Source of the DNA: Eonycteris spelaea
Taxonomy: Eukaryota > Chordata > Mammalia > Chiroptera > Pteropodidae
Assembly: GCA_003508835.1 (NCBI GenBank)
Contig: PUFA01000021.1
Location: 6,798,501 to 6,862,500 of the forward strand
Length of the DNA: 64,000 nucleotides
Reading direction: 5' to 3'
In this document: positions 47,181 through 59,590 of the stretch, in pieces
How the letters are laid out: every line of letters begins with the position of its first letter
How positions within the stretch are numbered: position 1 is the stretch's first letter
Program-made: the position numbers and the translations under genes
Notes under the pieces: model-generated
Told to the model about the DNA's origin: nothing
What the model saw: the letters and a program-made list of their open reading frames with translations, nothing else
The model's database searches: none

Positions 47181-50144
47181 CCAAACTTTTTATTTCTTGC
47201 TTTAAAGTTATTAGGTAAAATTCAATTCCAGTAAACTTTATTCATATTTAAATCACACTTACAAAGAGTAACCAAAATAGCTACATCATCAATGGCATGA
47301 AAAGCCTAAATATAGAAAGAAACAGGATGGAAGTGTGAGATGATAATTTTATAAACAGACTGTCCATCAATGGGACAAGTACAAAAATCTATAAGTTATC
47401 CATTACTTTAAGAATTGGGATAAAGACACTTTGGAAAAAATAAAATAACATGAAATAAAACATTCTTGTTTTCATGATAGTTCAGTTTCGTAAACATTAT
47501 TGGCACACAGAATAGTTCACTGATTAAATGTTCATGTCAACATAGCCCATCAAAAAAAAAAAAATAGCAGGCCATTCATTTTCAAATACACATGCAATAT
47601 TTGAAGCCATTTTATTTTCTGTAAGTATTAAAATGACTACGGCTAGAAGAAATTTAGCCATAGTAGGCAATTCAGAGTGATTGAAATATATACATAGACA
47701 ATTTGTAGATTGATATTCAGAAAATAGATTTTATTTTAATCAAAGAAATATGAATATGAAATCATCCCATTTAACGGTGATGTCACAAAGATATAAAGGC
47801 TATAGAGATTTCTATCCATTGATCTTTCTGTCTTTCTGCATACCATCAGACCATGCTACATCTATAAATTACTTCAGGCTACAAACCTCAGAAGCAAACA
47901 CATATGTGAATAAAGAATATAAAAGGGAAAAACCACAATCGATCTGAACCTATAATTATATTTAAAGGTTATTTGTGTTCAAACTGGAATTGCCTCATTT
48001 TATTTTTCAACATATAATCCTGGACACAAAATATACATACAAAAATTTTTATGAGAGTTATGTTAAACTTGTTTTGAAGATTCATATTTAAATTTAAACT
48101 TAATAAATCATATGGTTTCTATACATAACGCATATATACATTAGAACTATAAGAAGCCACAAAATCAAATATATTGTTCTCTTCATTTGGGCATAACATG
48201 ATTGAGAAAGGCTACCAATGCAAAATATTTAGGACAAAATTATGATGAACTCTCCATATACTTTCAGAGAGTGTTTTAACAGCCTCACCCTCTAGGTTTT
48301 AAATAAGTTTTAGAATAAAGGATAGCAGTCTATTGTTCATGAATTCCTTTATTCATTAAGGAACTCCTTTTTTGGAACTCTGCGTGTATGAAGCACCTAT
48401 TAGCGCAATACAAAATGCTTCCAAATAGGCAAATGCATTAATAAAGTTCCATTCTCAAAGAGGTGCTATTTACCTAATCTGTATATTCTAAACATCAGTA
48501 ATTTTCTCAGAGTTAAAAGCATTATATGTGGAGTGTGTGACTGTGCATGTGTGTTCGTGTTTATGTGTGCATGACTGACATGTCCTCGATGTCAAATCAT
48601 TTAGGCAATGCAAAGGATACCATATTGGTTAGCATGAAATTTTTTCCCACCTATCTATAAATCAAAATGGATATAAATTATTATTCATTTTTAAGTGATT
48701 GTGTGCGTTTGATTATATTAATAAGTAAAAAATCATATTGCCCAGTTTCTATGGGGGAATTTCTGGAGTTCTTAGCAGCAGGAAAAAAATGTATTCTGGT
48801 GAATGATTATATAATAAGAAGAACAAAAAACCAATATTAGATAATAGAGCCAGAGGATTTACCAGCTAACTAGTTTGAGACCATTCTCTAACCTTACCTA
48901 ACTTAAGTGAGAGTTGGTAGACTACAAAGAGTTTCCATATTTTATGCTGAGATTTTGATTAGGAGCGAGACTCTTTTGGCTAATATCAGTTGGTGGCATG
49001 ATTACTTTGTGGACTTCAGGTCATCCCAGAGATGCTGGATAAAACATAACTCTGCTCTCTGCTCCCTTCTCCACACAAAACGCTATCAGAGTCCAAGAAT
49101 TGAATAAATATAACTGATTTAAGAAAAATTTAATTCGTAATGGCATGGGTCAACATTAGCAAAAACAATCTTGAAGAGAATGTAGGTTTGTGCTGTTTTA
49201 CTATAAATGGGCTCTCTAACCTAAGAGTCTCGTTAGGTTCAGGAAGAAATTCAAAATTCACATACGAGCACTACATTTCCATTGTCCTCCATAACTGGGT
49301 TCAGTACTTAGAACCACATACATTTAAATATAATTAATGGCAACTGTTAGGCAATGAAGTCACCAATATGAAAAATACTATCAAATACATATTTATATAT
49401 TTGATTAAATTGTGTGATGAATAAACCTATAGCTCATTTTGCAATATAAAGTACTTTGAACCATATTGAGTGATATCCATTTCGACAAAAGAAAAAGAGA
49501 AAAATAGTATAAGTGGTAATGGAAGAAGGGGAAAGTAAGAAGGGGAAAGTGTAATAAACTGTCATGATTCATCCACCCCTTCACACATCCACGGTAGATA
49601 TATATGGAGCATCTGCTATGTAAAAAAATCTTGTGAATTTTGTGAATACATAAGTGAATAACACTGGCCTGGTCACTCAAGGAATTCTATGGATGCCTGC
49701 AATCATTCATAACATGAGCACGAGAGTCTACAAGCTACTCACAAAGAATGAATATGAAAAGCAGAACTTCAATTTGCCAAAAAATATTAAGTTTTGAAAT
49801 ATTAAGTTTGAAAATAAGCATGTCTCTCTTTGCAAAAATGACTTTCCTGGAGACTTCATAGAGACTTCATCTATTAATTAAGAAATTCTGCAAAAATCAG
49901 TCTTATTAACAGATGTAAGCTGATTGAAGACCATCAGCCATTGGGCGTTTGTCCAAACTTGCTCCCTCTGGGAAGAGAAGAGCTGCCTCAGTGCCCATGT
50001 CCTTGATGCTTCTTAATTGGGAACCATGAAAGAGTGCCAGAGAAGTTTTACAGTGGGGTTCTCCCTCTTCTCAAAAACATGCATCCCAAGTAAAGTTGTA
50101 AATATACTTTTTTAATGTCTTAATCTCCTTATTTTATACATAGC
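47181..50144. other. AT-rich sequence without recognised genes
   Basis: No gene seen. Weak L2-like antisense traces may exist near 48340-48480 and 49590-49690. A TG-rich patch lies at 48528-48575. Direct repeats of AAATATTAAGTTT sit near 49780-49815. The 91-codon frame at 49405-49680 (minus) has no family resemblance. Confidence 0.4.
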
Positions 50145-50575
50145 AGGTATACTACGTAGAATAAAGACCCCCTTCAAACAAATTCAAGTCCACCCAGAAC
50201 CTCAGACTGTGACCTCGATTGGAAAAAAAAATGTCCTTCAGATGTAATTAGTTAAGATGGGGTCATCATACTGGATTAAGGTGGGTCCAAAACCCAACGA
50301 CTGGCATCATTGTAAGAAGAGAAAAAGACACAGAGTCACGGAGACAAGGGAGAAGGCTACAGTGACAATGAAGGCAGCGATGGCAGGCATGCAGCTTCAA
50401 GTCAAGCGAAGTCAAGGGTTGCCAGAAATCATTCATGGGGCAGGGGAGGATGGTCATGCCGACTCCTTGATTTTGAACCTCTAGCCTCTAGAATTAGGAA
50501 AGAATAAATGCCTGTTGTTTTAGGCAACCAAGTGTGTGCTACTTTATGGCAGCTCTGGGAAACTAATTCCATAGA
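50145..50575 (+). mobile_element. MLT1-type (ERVL-MaLR) LTR, sense, near full length
   Basis: Blocks in order: AGATGTAATTAGTTAAGATG, GGGTCATCATACTGGATTAA, AAGAAGAGAAAAAGACACAG, CCTTGATTTTGAACCTCTAG, CCTCTAGAATTAGGAAAGAA, TAAATGCCTGTTGTTTTAGG, CTCTGGGAAACTAATTCC. This matches the MLT1 layout from the 5' region to the CTAATTC end. AATAAA near 50502 is the LTR polyadenylation signal. Solo, without internal sequence. Overlapping frames on both strands are shadows. Confidence 0.85.
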
Positions 50576-51412
50576 TTAGTAACTTTGGTTAAAACTGAAA
50601 TGAAAAGCTTTGAATATTTTAACTAATAATCTAAATGGAAATCTTTCACCGCACACACACACACAATAATAAAATGGAATCCAGAAAATAGTTTTTAATA
50701 TCTTGCTGCTTGATACAGAAACCTAAGGATCGAAGGTATGCATTGTAAATATCTTTCAAACATTCCTGACGGAATCCTCCACTCTTTCATCTATTTCCTT
50801 GAGGGTTAAAAGGCTTAGCTATAGCTTGAAGTACTTCATAAAGATAAGCTTATGGACTCAGCTTTTAATGAGACTATTTCAGGAAGCAATATATAATTAA
50901 AAGTATAAATCAAGACTTAAACCCAGCTAAAAGGATTTCTACTACAATCACAATCAATTTATGCAATATTCACCAGAGTTTAACACATTGGGAGTAAAAA
51001 AAAGAGAGAGAGAAAGGAAAAGAAAACCTACAGAAAGTGCTTCTGTTCAAATTGTAATAAAAAGGAAACAAGGAGATAAACTTTTCGTTCCACAAGAAAG
51101 GGATTTTTGGTGTATTTCCTTCGTTACTGTTCAACATACCAAGATTAGGAACTTTCAATCTTTAAGGCAATAAAAGACTCTTCAGTTAAGTTTCTAAAAT
51201 GGAAGTCTCTCTTTCTGACAAGAGTGTGGTCCTCTGTGCTGGAAATCCAGGAACAGCTCCATCTCAGGTAAATCACCTGCCACACCTAAAGGGCAAATGA
51301 GAAGGACATAGACCACTTACCTTCTCTGCCATGGAGATACTGGCTGTGAGGTGCATTTCAGTCTAGTCTGGAAAACTGGTTAAGATTTTGACATTTGCCT
51401 GCCTTCTATGAG
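50576..51412. other. AT-rich sequence without recognised genes
   Basis: Includes a short CA tract near 50652-50664 and an A/GA-rich run at 50996-51028. No gene seen. Confidence 0.4.
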
Positions 51413-51480
<68 letters not shown>

Positions 51481-51530
51481 CTCTGCCTGCCTGCCTGCCT
51501 TCCTTTCCTTCCTTCCTTCCTTCCTTTTTT
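51413..51530. repeat. (TC)n microsatellite grading into (CCTG)n and (CCTT)n
   Basis: About 32 TC units (51413-51477), then a few CCTG and CCTT units. It forms an uninterrupted polypyrimidine tract apart from the G of the CCTG units. Confidence 0.95.
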
Positions 51531-51719
51531 CTCTTAAAATAATTTTTCTCATAACACTGCTTCAGTTTTTTCTCATTACGAAGCTATTGTACTTTATAAT
51601 TCACATCTTTTTCCATTGTGTTCCCCAATGTGTGTTTTTTATTTTCTTTTCTACTTTTAAGTGCTTATACTTTGACACTAGCTTTAATATTTAAGATTTT
51701 GTTTAACATTTTTAATGTT

Positions 51720-51943
51720 TTAGTTTAGGTGGGGTGATAGGTGGAAAAGGTGAAGGGTAATAAGAGGTAAACTTTCCAGTTATAAAATAAATAAATCATA
51801 GAGATAAATTGCATAGCATAAGGAATAAAGTCAATAATATCATAACAACTTTGAGTGGTGACAGGTGGTTAGCAAATCACTATGCTGTACACCTGTAACT
51901 AATAATTATATTGTATGCCAACTAAACTTTAACAAAAATATTT
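51720..51943 (+). mobile_element. L1 3' UTR, sense
   Basis: AGGTGGGGTGATAGGTGGAA, AAGGTGAAGGGTAATAAGAG, TGGTTAGCAAATCACTATGC, TGTACACCTGTAACTAATAA and TTGTATGCCAACTAAACTTT follow the end of an L1 3' UTR. The body upstream is missing and a true poly-A tail is not obvious. Confidence 0.75.
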
Positions 51944-53591
51944 GTTTTATAATTCACTATTTTAAACTATTAAGCTTTCTATATTTGTACGCCTTTAATA
52001 ATTTTAAAATATTTAGTATGATCATAAATTTATGTGATTTATTAATCATGAAATTATACTCAGGGAAGATTCAGTGCCTCTCTGACTTTCCTCCAATTTT
52101 ATCCTTATTTTCTACTTTTTTCCCTCTGTGTGTGGGAAATATACACACACATACACACACCCTTTTGACAGAAACAAATATGCCATTTTCTAGACCATTT
52201 TAATATCTTATTTGAACAGTCTTTGTTCTACTGTGATTTTTGTATTGTCTTCTTTTCTACAACTCGAGCTCAGCCACGCCCTATCCTGCCATGACAGTTC
52301 GGATGCTAAACCTGTAAATTTAAAAATGTGAATTCCCACTGAGAATAAATTAGTATTAAGTGGCATAGTGATTATATGAATCTTTAAAGACTACTTATTT
52401 AAGGATATGAATACTGTTTTTATTAGAGAATAGATGAGAGTCCTTGATAATGTTGATTAAATTTCAGTGAACATTATATTTCAATTTAATGGCAGAAAAG
52501 TTATCCGAAAGGGAAAATAAAAAAGCAACAATCCATGACTCGTAAATTAGTAAGGAGTTTTTGCCACTGTCAATGGTAATATACAACCATCGAAAATGAG
52601 TATTTCACAGATGATATGATAATTGTGAATCCTTGTTTTTAACATCTAGCTAGTCTTATATTACTCCAATAAAACAATAAACGAAGTCACTTTAGGCCAT
52701 TTCGCTAATGCTACATGACATCCGTGTCAGAAGGAAAATCGTTCATCACGCTACCTCAAGGCAGATCCACAGGACTGATATTTTCCTTCATCTGGTAATT
52801 TTATGGGTTTTTTTTCCTCAGCTTGTAATTGCATAAAATACCAAGAAAGAAAATGCCTCCAAGTAAAATACAATACTTATCAACTCAAAGAATTACATCA
52901 AAAATGCTAACTTGCTGTTTTCCCAACAGGGATAATAGTTTTGCTTCAGGGTACTGAAAGCAGAAATGGCATTACGTGTCTTTGAGAGGGCAGAGATTGC
53001 GGAAACACGCTGTCTCATAAAAGAGAAACAGAAATGTTTTACCTATAAAAACAGCTGTATAAAAAGGAGAAATAGAAATCTTCAATCTAAAATATCACAA
53101 CATCTTTTTACCTTTTCAGTTATATTTTCAGATCCCCTAAGAAAATCATGATTATAGACCCAGACCATATAGCTAATAATTTAATTTTACACTTAGATTA
53201 GAATAGTTTTACTCTTTTTTTTTTATTGGCTTAAACAATAGTAATTAACCAATATTGTACATTTTGGGCCAAGGAAGAAAATAGAAATTCTCTATACTGT
53301 GGACCTGCAGGTATTGAGAGAGATTGAGATGGACAAAGTCTAATTTAAAGATCTAGTTTAAAAAATTGATATTTTGTCCTGAGGGGAGGGTAGAGATCTA
53401 TGGTTAATCACAGGCATCCAGTCTGGGAGGTTCAGTAAGTGATTGTCATTCTCTGAGATAAGCAAAAATGATAAGATATATGGACAAAAATGGGTTAAGA
53501 TGTGTATAGAGCAAGCAGGAATGGATGACCATAGGACACTTAGTGGAGCCATTGAGGAAGATGTGGGAAAGAACGTATCTCAGCTACTAAC
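51944..53591. other. AT-rich sequence without recognised genes
   Basis: No gene or clear repeat recognised. A short CA-rich patch lies at 52142-52163. Confidence 0.4.
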
Positions 53592-53638
53592 TGGAGAGAG
53601 AGGGGGAGGGGAGAGGGGAGAGGGGAGAAAGGAGAAAT
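53592..53638. repeat. G-rich (GGGGAGA)n tract
   Basis: Four G-runs of 4-5 bases at 53602-53606, 53608-53611, 53615-53618 and 53622-53625, separated by 1-3 bases. This meets the usual four-tract G-quadruplex pattern. Confidence 0.9.
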
Positions 53639-54373
53639 AGAAGAGAGAATTGGATCTAAGAAAGAAACATTTCAAAGCTGTACTGATATTTCAGTATTAG
53701 CTGAAGTCATAGATTTCACATAAATTAGCTCTACAGAGTACAGGTGAAAAACCTGAGGAAATTGCTATTTGACAGAACACCAGAGTGGATATGTAAGAAA
53801 GAGAAGGAAAGAAGGATGCTGAGGACACTGAAAAAAAGCTAATGGCCATAAAATATAAAGGTCCTTGGTCTGTAAAGGAAATAAGTAATTTTATGATCAG
53901 CAGACTTAGAAAGTAGAAGGATAAGAGGGTAATAACACTGCAGAGTTTGAAGAAACTTTTAAAGGACCTAAGGAAGTAGCAGGCACACACACACACAAAA
54001 GGGAGATCTTGTCAGATAATGTCCTATTTCTTATTACATGTGGTTTTAAAGGAGGAGTGGTTCGGTCCCAATCCTAAGAAATTTAAGAAGGTACATTGTA
54101 TCAGAATCTATTAATCGAAGTGTCCATACACCTGAGCCTGCCTTTGACTGGGTTTTGTATGTCCAGCTATCCTAAGGCAAAAAAAATATCATCAGCTATT
54201 TCTAACCCTTCTTCTAGCCTTGGTATTTATTTATATGCACCCATATACGGTACTGGAAAGTTTAGAAAAATTAAGAGCTTCTTCCTCCAATTGAACAGAG
54301 AAAAGAGGCAACTTTAAGGTTCACTTTCACTTCTCAGGGTGTAGACAGAAAAGTGGTTTGTGTGTGTGTGTGT

Positions 54374-54414
<41 letters not shown>

Positions 54415-54843
54415 TGTGTGTGTTTTCTAGAAGAGTCCAAGAGGTCACATCCTGTAGGGCTGTATAGTTGTGTGTGCCAAGGGTGCCAGTATCAGCTAGA
54501 GGAACAGTGACAGCCAAGGAGCAAACTCCTCAGCCAGTGACCCAGAGGGTTATCTCGGTCTCCTTTCACCCAGCAGGAGAATCCCAGCAGAAGCTCGATG
54601 TTTTCCCAGCCTCTGCTTGCATCACGTTTGCTTCTTCCCCTTTGGCTAGTGTGAAGGGCAAAACCCAGGGTGCGCAGACATTTAAACAGCATCAAATAAT
54701 GGGTTACATATGAATAAACTTAACAAAAAATGGGTAAGATATCTACAACAGAAACTACAAAACATTGCTTAGGGATATTTAAGAAGGCCTAAATGAAAGT
54801 GGATATGCGCTGTGTTCACTGTTTCAATGCTATAGAATGCAAT
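53639..54843. other. Unassigned sequence with a TG microsatellite
   Basis: No gene seen. 54430-54710 is GC-richer and overlaps two antiparallel short frames (54468-54713 plus, 54492-54695 minus), neither with family resemblance. Confidence 0.4.
54359..54422. repeat. (TG)n microsatellite
   Basis: About 31 TG units with two GTGG interruptions. Confidence 0.95.
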
Positions 54844-55860
54844 TTCTCTCCAAAATAATCTGCAGAATGATCACAATCCCTATCATATATACCCAGCAGA
54901 TTTTTTTTTTTTTTTTGCAGGACTTGTCAAATTGTTCCTAAAACGTGTATGGAAATCCAGAAAACCAAAAATTTCCAAAGCAATGATGAACAAAAAGAAT
55001 TTGACACAGATGGTCAGTTTATACTGTCTGACTTCCAGAATTACAATAAATCTGTACTAATCAAGATAGTCCAAGATTGACATAAGGATTGAAAAACAGA
55101 TCAAAAGAATCAAATAGATAAAACAGAAGTAGAGTGATATTTACATGACCACTTGATACTTGAAACAGAATCCAAAACAGCCTAAAAAGAAGTCTTTTCA
55201 ATAAATATTTTGTAGAAACAAGACATCTGTATGGAATAAGGTTAACCTCAAACTCTACCTGATAGCATACAGAAAAAATAGATCATAACAGATTTAAAAT
55301 CTGAGTGATAATATGTTTTAAAAAATAACATGCATAATTGGGTGTGAGCAGTTTCCTTAGTACACAGAATATAATAAAGAAACGTAAAGAAAACCCAAAG
55401 AAAAAAATGATAACTTAGATTTCATCAAGACCAAACAATTGTGCTCATCAAAAGTCACTCTTAACAAAATGAGTCAGTAAGAAAGCCACATTCTGAGAGA
55501 AAACATATGCACAACATGTGGCTAAAAAAGGGCTGCCATTTGGGATATACAAATGAACAAATGATAAAAAAACAAAACTCCTCAAATGGGCAACAATTTG
55601 AGCAAACACTTCATTAAAATATGCAAATGACCAATAAGCACATGAAAAGATGCTCAACACCACTGGTCATCAAAGAAATGCAATTCAGAATCACAGTAGC
55701 CTACATATTCATCAGAAAACTTAAAAATACTCGAAGTAGTAGATGTTGAAAAGTGTGTGTAACAGGCAGAACTCTCATCTGTCCGTGGGTGTGCTCTAGG
55801 GAGTATGGAAGTTAGTTATTATTATATGCACCTAGAAACTCTTATAGCATACATAATTGA
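54844..55860 (+). mobile_element. Old L1 ORF2 C-terminal region, sense
   Basis: Diverged ORF2 text in order: TGATCACAATCCCTATCATA, AATTGTTCCTAAAACGTGTA, TGGAAATCCAGAAAACC, GACTTCCAGAATTACAATAA, TTACATGACCACTTGATACT, CTTTTCAATAAATATTTTGT, TAGATTTCATCAAGACCAAA, TCCTCAAATGGGCAACAATT, CACATGAAAAGATGCTCAAC. Many frameshifts and stops; a 16-base T-run at 54900-54916 interrupts it. The 3' part fades near 55830. Confidence 0.85.
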
Positions 55861-57031
55861 TTTAAGACTAAGAACCCTCTAACTTTATTTACAATTAGCA
55901 TGACATTTTTCTTTTCCTTTCATATCTTAACTTTTCATCTCTGATTTACTATAGCAGGCTTCAGTGTCAACACCATTGGCTGCCTTGAAGTGTAAGCACA
56001 CATAAGAGAGATCCCTGTTACTTATGAAAATCTTTCAGTGATGCTGAAATAGGAGAATTTTTAATTTTCTTTTTGCTCTTTCTGTAGGTTTCCTGTTTAT
56101 TAAATTTGCTATTGGGACAAAAATGTGATTTTATGTCACCAAACCACAGTCATCGGCAAAGCTCTTTCGTTAAGCTCTTTCGTTATCTCAATGGCATCTC
56201 AGGACTTTATCTGTATTTTCATGGTATTTTATATTTCGATTTTGTTATTCAAGAACTTATCAAATGTCCCCATTACCCTAAAAGTTTAGAAAATGTAGCA
56301 TTCATATTTTCTTTGTATTTACAGTGATTTACCCCATACTGATTTCATTTACAAAAGAGTGAGCTTCTCAAAGGCATAGAAATCTTATATGTATACCCTT
56401 AATGACTTCAAAAGGTAAGCACACATATGTATCTATACATGGATGGATGGTAAAAGTTCAGCAAACATTGATTGATTGGATAATTTGATGAAAAAGTCCC
56501 TAACTATTTAACTGGACTATTTTTTTCTTTTCTTTTCTTTTTAATATATCATTCTATAGTTCCATCGCATACAAGATTATCTAGTTCTATGACATTTGAG
56601 ACTATTAAAAAATAAAGGTAAAAAATGAGACAAAACTCTGCACTACATTCATAACTAAGCCAAGTTCAACAAAATAGTTACACCAAAATAAATTATTTCT
56701 TTTTAAATATTTGAATAACTTATGTAGATTGAAAGTAGTAGTTGTGATCAAATAGCTTATGAGAAATTCCTTCCAAAAAATTGATCAAATTGATTGTTCT
56801 CCTGAGATGGTAGTCTGTGTTTTTTTTGATATTATAAGAGAGTAATTTCATAATCTTTCATTTGCCATCAATTAATATTATTTCTTTTTTTTTAAACTGG
56901 GAAGCAATTTAAAGATTTAATTATTCTAATCTCTTGAGAAGTGCCAAAAAGGAATTAAACTTCTCTCTTGCCCATGTTTTGTGATATAAACTTTCTCTCC
57001 CCCTCCTTTCTCTTCTCTCCCATGAATTCTC

Positions 57032-57035
<4 letters not shown>
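55861..57035. other. AT-rich sequence without recognised genes
   Basis: Contains a perfect 13-bp tandem duplication at 56159-56184 and a TTTTC-rich patch at 56519-56542. No gene seen. Confidence 0.4.
56159..56184. repeat. Perfect 13-bp tandem duplication
   Basis: AAGCTCTTTCGTT at 56159-56171 is repeated without a gap at 56172-56184. Confidence 0.95.
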
Positions 57036-57086
<51 letters not shown>

Positions 57087-57182
57087 AGGGGTGAGGGAAA
57101 AGAGGAAAGGGAAAGGGAAAGGAAAGGGAAGGGGAAGGGGAAGGAAAGGGGAAGGGGAAGGGAAAGGGGAAGGGAAGGGGAA
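57036..57182. repeat. (GA)n followed by (GGGAAA/GGGGAA)n purine tract
   Basis: About 22 GA units (57036-57080) followed by about 100 bases of GGGAAA/GGGGAA-type units. It is all-purine on the plus strand except for one T in GGGGTGAGGG near 57092. The overlapping frames of 65-122 codons on both strands here are low-complexity artefacts. Confidence 0.95.
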
Positions 57183-59044
57183 CAAAAAGAAAATACTGGA
57201 AAAGAGAAGAACAAGTGTAGCCCGCAATGGCCTTTCTCTTTTCTCTCATCTCCTGCCAATTCAATATCTACCTTTTTTCTCGGCTCTTTATCTTAAAGAT
57301 AAGCAGTATTTCTTTCCTGAGAGGTCTTATCAGTAAAACTTGTAGCATGGCTAGAGCCATAAAGAAAAGTGAGCATGATGCATTCAGTAGTCATGCACTT
57401 ATGGATTGTGGCGAGGATGCCTAAGCTTAATGGCAGTGACGCCTCTAAGGTTTGTTCAGAATACCTTGTAAAGAATCTCAAGCAGTATGCTAATAAACCT
57501 TGATATTTCAGCAGTAACATCATAGAAGGCTTTATTTAATTACTTATTTTTAAGAGGAGTGGCGTGTTTCTATTTGAGAAAATTACCACTAACAAAAGGC
57601 AAGGATTGAAAAAAAATGAATGCTACCATTTTAAACCTGTTAGTATGATTTAGAGATTATCAACTATAAGCAGAGTTATATAGACTTTATAAATATTTGG
57701 GTTCTTTTATAGAACTGTATAGCTATTTGATTTAGTCCCCCCCCACCACCACCCCCGGCTACGATGTCTTTGTATACAATTACTATGTGGCCTTAAGAAA
57801 ATTAAAATTAAAGTATGTTTAAATACACATTTTGTTTTTTATGTTGTGACCAGATTATTGATACAGCAGAATCAGTCATAAACAAGGATTATGCATTAAT
57901 GCTCATTAGTCTATGAGTTAGCTGGAGAAATTTTCAGTCTCAACTAGGTTTATTATGCGTCTGCCCACAGCTGTGGATGAGTATCTAAACTGACAATGGT
58001 CGAGTTGTCACATATTTGGCTTCAGGCTATTGAACAGCTTCAGCTGGGAAAATGAACTCCGCTTCAAGTTGTCTCTTATTCTCCTACAGTCTCTGCCTGC
58101 CTCATTATGAAGGCTAGCCTCATAAGTAACAGATCACTACCACCATGTTCTATTGGCAGAAGTAAGTCACAAGTTTAGCCCACATTAAATCCTTTGGGAA
58201 ATAGATTTGACTACCTGATGATACGTGAGCAAAGTCATATTGCAAAAATTGTAGATTCAGGAAGGTACGTGGGTCACATCAATCTGTTAGTATATTTTCA
58301 CTTTTTCAAGTAAATCCTTACCTGGTTGGCATAAAGTCATAAAACCAAGTTCTTTCAGGAACAAGAAGATAATGTAAAGTATAAAAAGAAATGAATAATA
58401 GGGGTATGTGGTATTCATGGCAAATAGGTGAGGGACTGTGCATGCAAAGGTATTTTCAAATACAATTTTAAAAACAATGTTTTAGCCAAATAAAGATGTT
58501 TGAAGGAAAAATTCAGCCTTTATTTATAATATCCTTATTAAAGAAAGACTAATTTTATTATGGAATGTTAATTTGAACCATACAAATTTCTGGTTATTAT
58601 GTAATATTTCACTGTATAGTACAATAAATTATTCGGTATGATAATTAATTTTATTTTTCTGCCGGTGCAAGACCCATCCCTGACCCCAGTCTGCTCACCA
58701 GATTCACAATGCAGTGTGAAACAAATTCTTCGAGTACAGAAATTTTAGTTCTTATCTTTCAAGAAAGCATTTTAACCAGAGACATAAGTATCAATCTATT
58801 TCAAGATGTATATCCATCATTCTCTTTTTCAATGTTACCTTTCAGTTTTTTCATATAACCTTTTCACTCTTCTGTTGCTGGCCAGATCTAATCAGAATTG
58901 CAAAACAGGGTACTTACCAGTAATATTAATGTTGAGCATATTGTATCTAAAAGCAGCCTCATAATAGTTAATAATTCCACAAACCTAATAAAGTGTTTTG
59001 TTGTCAATAGTGGACTTTTGGAAAATTATCCTTTAATATGTACC
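57183..59044. other. Mostly unique sequence with a candidate conserved element
   Basis: No gene seen. A C-run patch lies at 57737-57758. About 57840-58260 lacks recognisable repeats and contains a POU/homeodomain-like cluster around TTATGCATTAATGCTCATTA. Confidence 0.4.
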
Positions 59045-59590
59045 TGAGTGAATTTGATGTACTCTCACTTGATTTTTTTTTTCTCATTTGTATTTTTAGT
59101 GTCACATCCAAAAAAATCATTGCCAACATGTGTCAAGGAGCTTTTTCCTTGTTTTTTGTTTGTTTGTTTGTTTGTTTGTTTTTTAGGAGTGTTATGGTAT
59201 CAGGTCTTATGTTCAGTCTTTTCTTTGATCCATTTCGAGTTAATTTTTGTGATTTGATTTTTCTGCATGTTTATTCAGTTTTTCCAACACCGTTTATTGA
59301 AGAGGCTACCCTTTCCCCATTGCATGTTCATGGCTCCCTTGTTGAACAGTAGTTAACCGTATACATGGGGATTTAATGATCAGCTCTCTATTCTGTTCCA
59401 TTGGGCTAGGTGTCTATTTGTAGGCTAGTACCATACTGTTTTAATTACTATAGCTTTGTGATATAACTTGACATCAGGAAGTGTGATGCCTCCAACTTTG
59501 TTCTTTCTCAGGATGGTTTTGGTTATTTGGGATCTTTTGTGGTTCCATGCAAATTTGGGGAACATAGATAACAATACTGTATTGTAATCA
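59045..59590 (-). mobile_element. L1 ORF2 fragment, antisense
   Basis: Antisense ORF2 text: CAAAAAAATCATTGCCAACA, GATCCATTTCGAGTTAATTT, TTTTCCAACACCGTTTATTG, AGTACCATACTGTTTTAATT, ACTATAGCTTTGTGATATAA, TGATGCCTCCAACTTTGTTC, GGTTCCATGCAAATTTGG. Fairly well preserved compared with the other antisense copies. A (GTTT)n microsatellite (59152-59184) has expanded within it. The plus-strand frame at 59038-59352 is an antisense shadow. Confidence 0.9.
59152..59184. repeat. (TTTG)n microsatellite inside L1
   Basis: About seven TTTG units in the antisense L1. Confidence 0.95.

Noticed and set aside
50257..50484. 75-codon plus-strand frame
   Set aside because: It lies entirely within the MLT1-type LTR.
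56921..57336. Several overlapping 65-122-codon frames on both strands, rich in Ser/Leu/Pro/Phe or Arg/Glu/Gly/Lys
   Set aside because: All are translations of the GA/GGGAAA purine tract.
57737..57758. C-run patch considered as a minus-strand G-quadruplex
   Set aside because: The runs are short and irregular (CCACCACC in the middle); weaker than the two G-rich tracts reported.
59038..59352. 104-codon hydrophobic frame resembling a membrane protein
   Set aside because: It is antisense to L1 ORF2; hydrophobic residues come from T-rich sequence and the TTTG microsatellite.
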